Source: Bacteroidales bacterium
GTDB lineage: Bacteria; Bacteroidota; Bacteroidia; Bacteroidales; UBA932
Length of the DNA stretch: 42,614 nucleotides
Assembly (NCBI GenBank): GCA_017464245.1
Contig: JAFUDV010000072.1
Location: forward strand, 1 to 42,614
Reading direction: 5' to 3'
In this document: positions 41,706 through 42,614 of the stretch, piece after piece
How the letters are laid out: every line of letters begins with the position of its first letter
Position numbering within the stretch: the stretch's first letter is position 1
The notes under the pieces: model-generated
What the model was told of the DNA's origin: nothing
Database searches by the model: none
The model's input: only the letters and a program-made list of their open reading frames with translations
Program-made: the position numbers and the translations under genes

Positions 41706-41734
41706 AGATTCTTTCACTACGTTCAGAATGACAG
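41706..41734. repeat. Widespread GTCATTCTGA-type repeat before exonuclease III
   Basis: On the minus strand it runs from CTGTCATTCTGAACG through TAGTGAAAGAATCT to the exonuclease ATG. It closely resembles the short repeat (TGTCATTCTGAGCG...GCGAAGAATC) that I remember as abundant between genes in many unrelated bacteria. Its function is unknown to me. Confidence 0.55.
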
Positions 41735-41737
41735 GAA

Positions 41738-42614
41738 TCAGTCCAGCGTCCAGGAGGCGCCGTCCTTGGTGTCCTTGACGGTGATGCCGAAGGAGGCAAG
41801 GAGGTCGCGGATGCGGTCGGATTCGGCCCAATTCTTCTCCGCACGGGCCTTGCGGCGGTCTTCCAGGACGATGTCCATCACGCCTTCCAGCGCCTTCTCG
41901 GCCTTGCCGGAGGAGCCGGCGGCTTCCTCGTCACGGAGGCCCAGGACGCCGAAGACGACGTCGTCGAAGAGCTTCCGGAGAGCGGCCTTGTCACCTTCGG
42001 GCAGTTTCCCGCCGTTGATGAGTTTCACGGCCTCGAACAGGTGCGCGATGGCGATGGGGGTGTTCAGGTCGTCGCAAAGGGCGTCATAGACGTTCTCGAC
42101 AAGGGCGGCGACGGAAGCGGAAGGAGATTCCTTTGCTTCGCCGGTCGGCCCGCTTTCCCCCGCGCCCAGTTCCCGGGCGGCCTGCATGAGGCGCCTGTAA
42201 CCCTTCTCGGCGGCCTGCAGGGCCTCGTTGGAGAAGTCCAGCGTGCTGCGGTAGTGGGCCTGGAGGATGAAGAAGCGGATGGTCATCGGGCTGTAGGCGC
42301 GCTCCAGCTTGGGATGGTTGCCGCTGAAGAGTTCCGGCAGCGTGATGAAGTTCCCGAGGGACTTGCCCATCTTCTGCCCGTTGATGGTGATCATGTTGTT
42401 ATGGACCCAGTAATGGACGCCCTGGGTGCCGCGGGAGGCCCGGTTCTGCGCGATTTCGCACTCATGGTGCGGGAACATGAGGTCCATGCCGCCGCCGTGG
42501 ATGTCGAATTCCTTCCCGAGGTACTTCTCCCCCATCACGGAGCACTCCAGGTGCCAGCCCGGGAAGCCTTCGCCCCACGGGGACGGCCAGCGCATGATGT
42601 GCTCGGGCTCGGCC
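41738..42614 (-). CDS. cysS: Cysteinyl-tRNA synthetase, 5' part beyond the window
   Basis: The C-terminal 292 or so residues of a class I cysteinyl-tRNA synthetase; the N terminus with the HIGH motif lies past the right edge. Visible are WHLECSVM (a zinc-binding cysteine), [17 protein letters not shown] (zinc-binding His and Glu), the KMSKS motif as KMGKSLGN, the DALR-type helical region ([16 protein letters not shown]) and the tail with [16 protein letters not shown]. The reading frame continues open to the last base. Confidence 0.96.
   Translation of the reverse strand, partial: AEPEHIMRWPSPWGEGFPGWHLECSVMGEKYLGKEFDIHGGGMDLMFPHHECEIAQNRASRGTQGVHYWVHNNMITINGQKMGKSLGNFITLPELFSGNHPKLERAYSPMTIRFFILQAHYRSTLDFSNEALQAAEKGYRRLMQAARELGAGESGPTGEAKESPSASVAALVENVYDALCDDLNTPIAIAHLFEAVKLINGGKLPEGDKAALRKLFDDVVFGVLGLRDEEAAGSSGKAEKALEGVMDIVLEDRRKARAEKNWAESDRIRDLLASFGITVKDTKDGASWTLD

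Overview
The window looks like chromosome from a GC-rich member of the Bacteroidales (Bacteroidota). The evidence is a SusC/SusD pair with its polysaccharide-utilisation neighbours, many lipoproteins and OmpA-type proteins, Bacteroidota-restricted families (a DUF6377-like regulator, a DUF6913-like protein, a Nudix-type AraR), absence of Shine-Dalgarno sites, and repeated promoters of the Bacteroides type (TTTG-like -33, TAnnTTTG -7). I saw no rRNA, tRNA, CRISPR array, transposase or integrase. No gene-free stretch exceeds about 260 bp.

Layout. (1) 246-6538, + strand: a complete L-arabinose operon: araR (Nudix-fold sensor/repressor), a sodium:solute symporter, araD, araA and araB. Two matching inverted repeats flank its promoter. 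A tandem array of three hairpins (period about 65 bp) follows araB. (2) 6751-10264: a sugar MFS permease and ROK kinase (- strand), divergent from a lipoprotein aldose 1-epimerase; together a hexose uptake and phosphorylation set. (3) 10265-20013, - strand: a glycan-utilisation locus with SusC, SusD, a GH30 lipoprotein, a SusE/F-like glycan-binding lipoprotein with a duplicated module, and a membrane-spanning DUF6377-like regulator. The order resembles the Bacteroides beta-1,6-glucan locus, without a GH3 beta-glucosidase. (4) 20187-26298: an efflux operon (TolC, HlyD, two ABC-2 permeases, no ATPase) divergent from an AraC-family regulator, then a candidate small structured RNA. (5) 26491-32707, - strand: a small beta-barrel protein, a 1465-residue coiled-coil lipoprotein and an OmpA-like protein. 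(6) 32964-42614: housekeeping genes: lysS, a TrmH-family methyltransferase carrying an in-frame palindromic insert, ssb, aroE, a flippase-like membrane protein, a PfkB kinase operon, a lipoprotein hydrolase, exonuclease III and the 3' part of cysS, which runs off the right edge.

Working together: arabinose entering through the symporter is isomerised (AraA), phosphorylated (AraB) and epimerised (AraD) to xylulose 5-phosphate, with AraR sensing the sugar. The glycan locus would cut a surface-bound glucan with GH30 and import oligosaccharides through SusC/D; released hexose could feed the MFS/ROK/mutarotase set. The most unusual items are the near-perfect 26-bp inverted repeat inside the methyltransferase gene, the three-hairpin array, the possible sRNA after the AraC gene, and the giant coiled-coil lipoprotein following OmpA. 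All functional assignments rest on reading the sequence and on recalled family knowledge; no database search was run.
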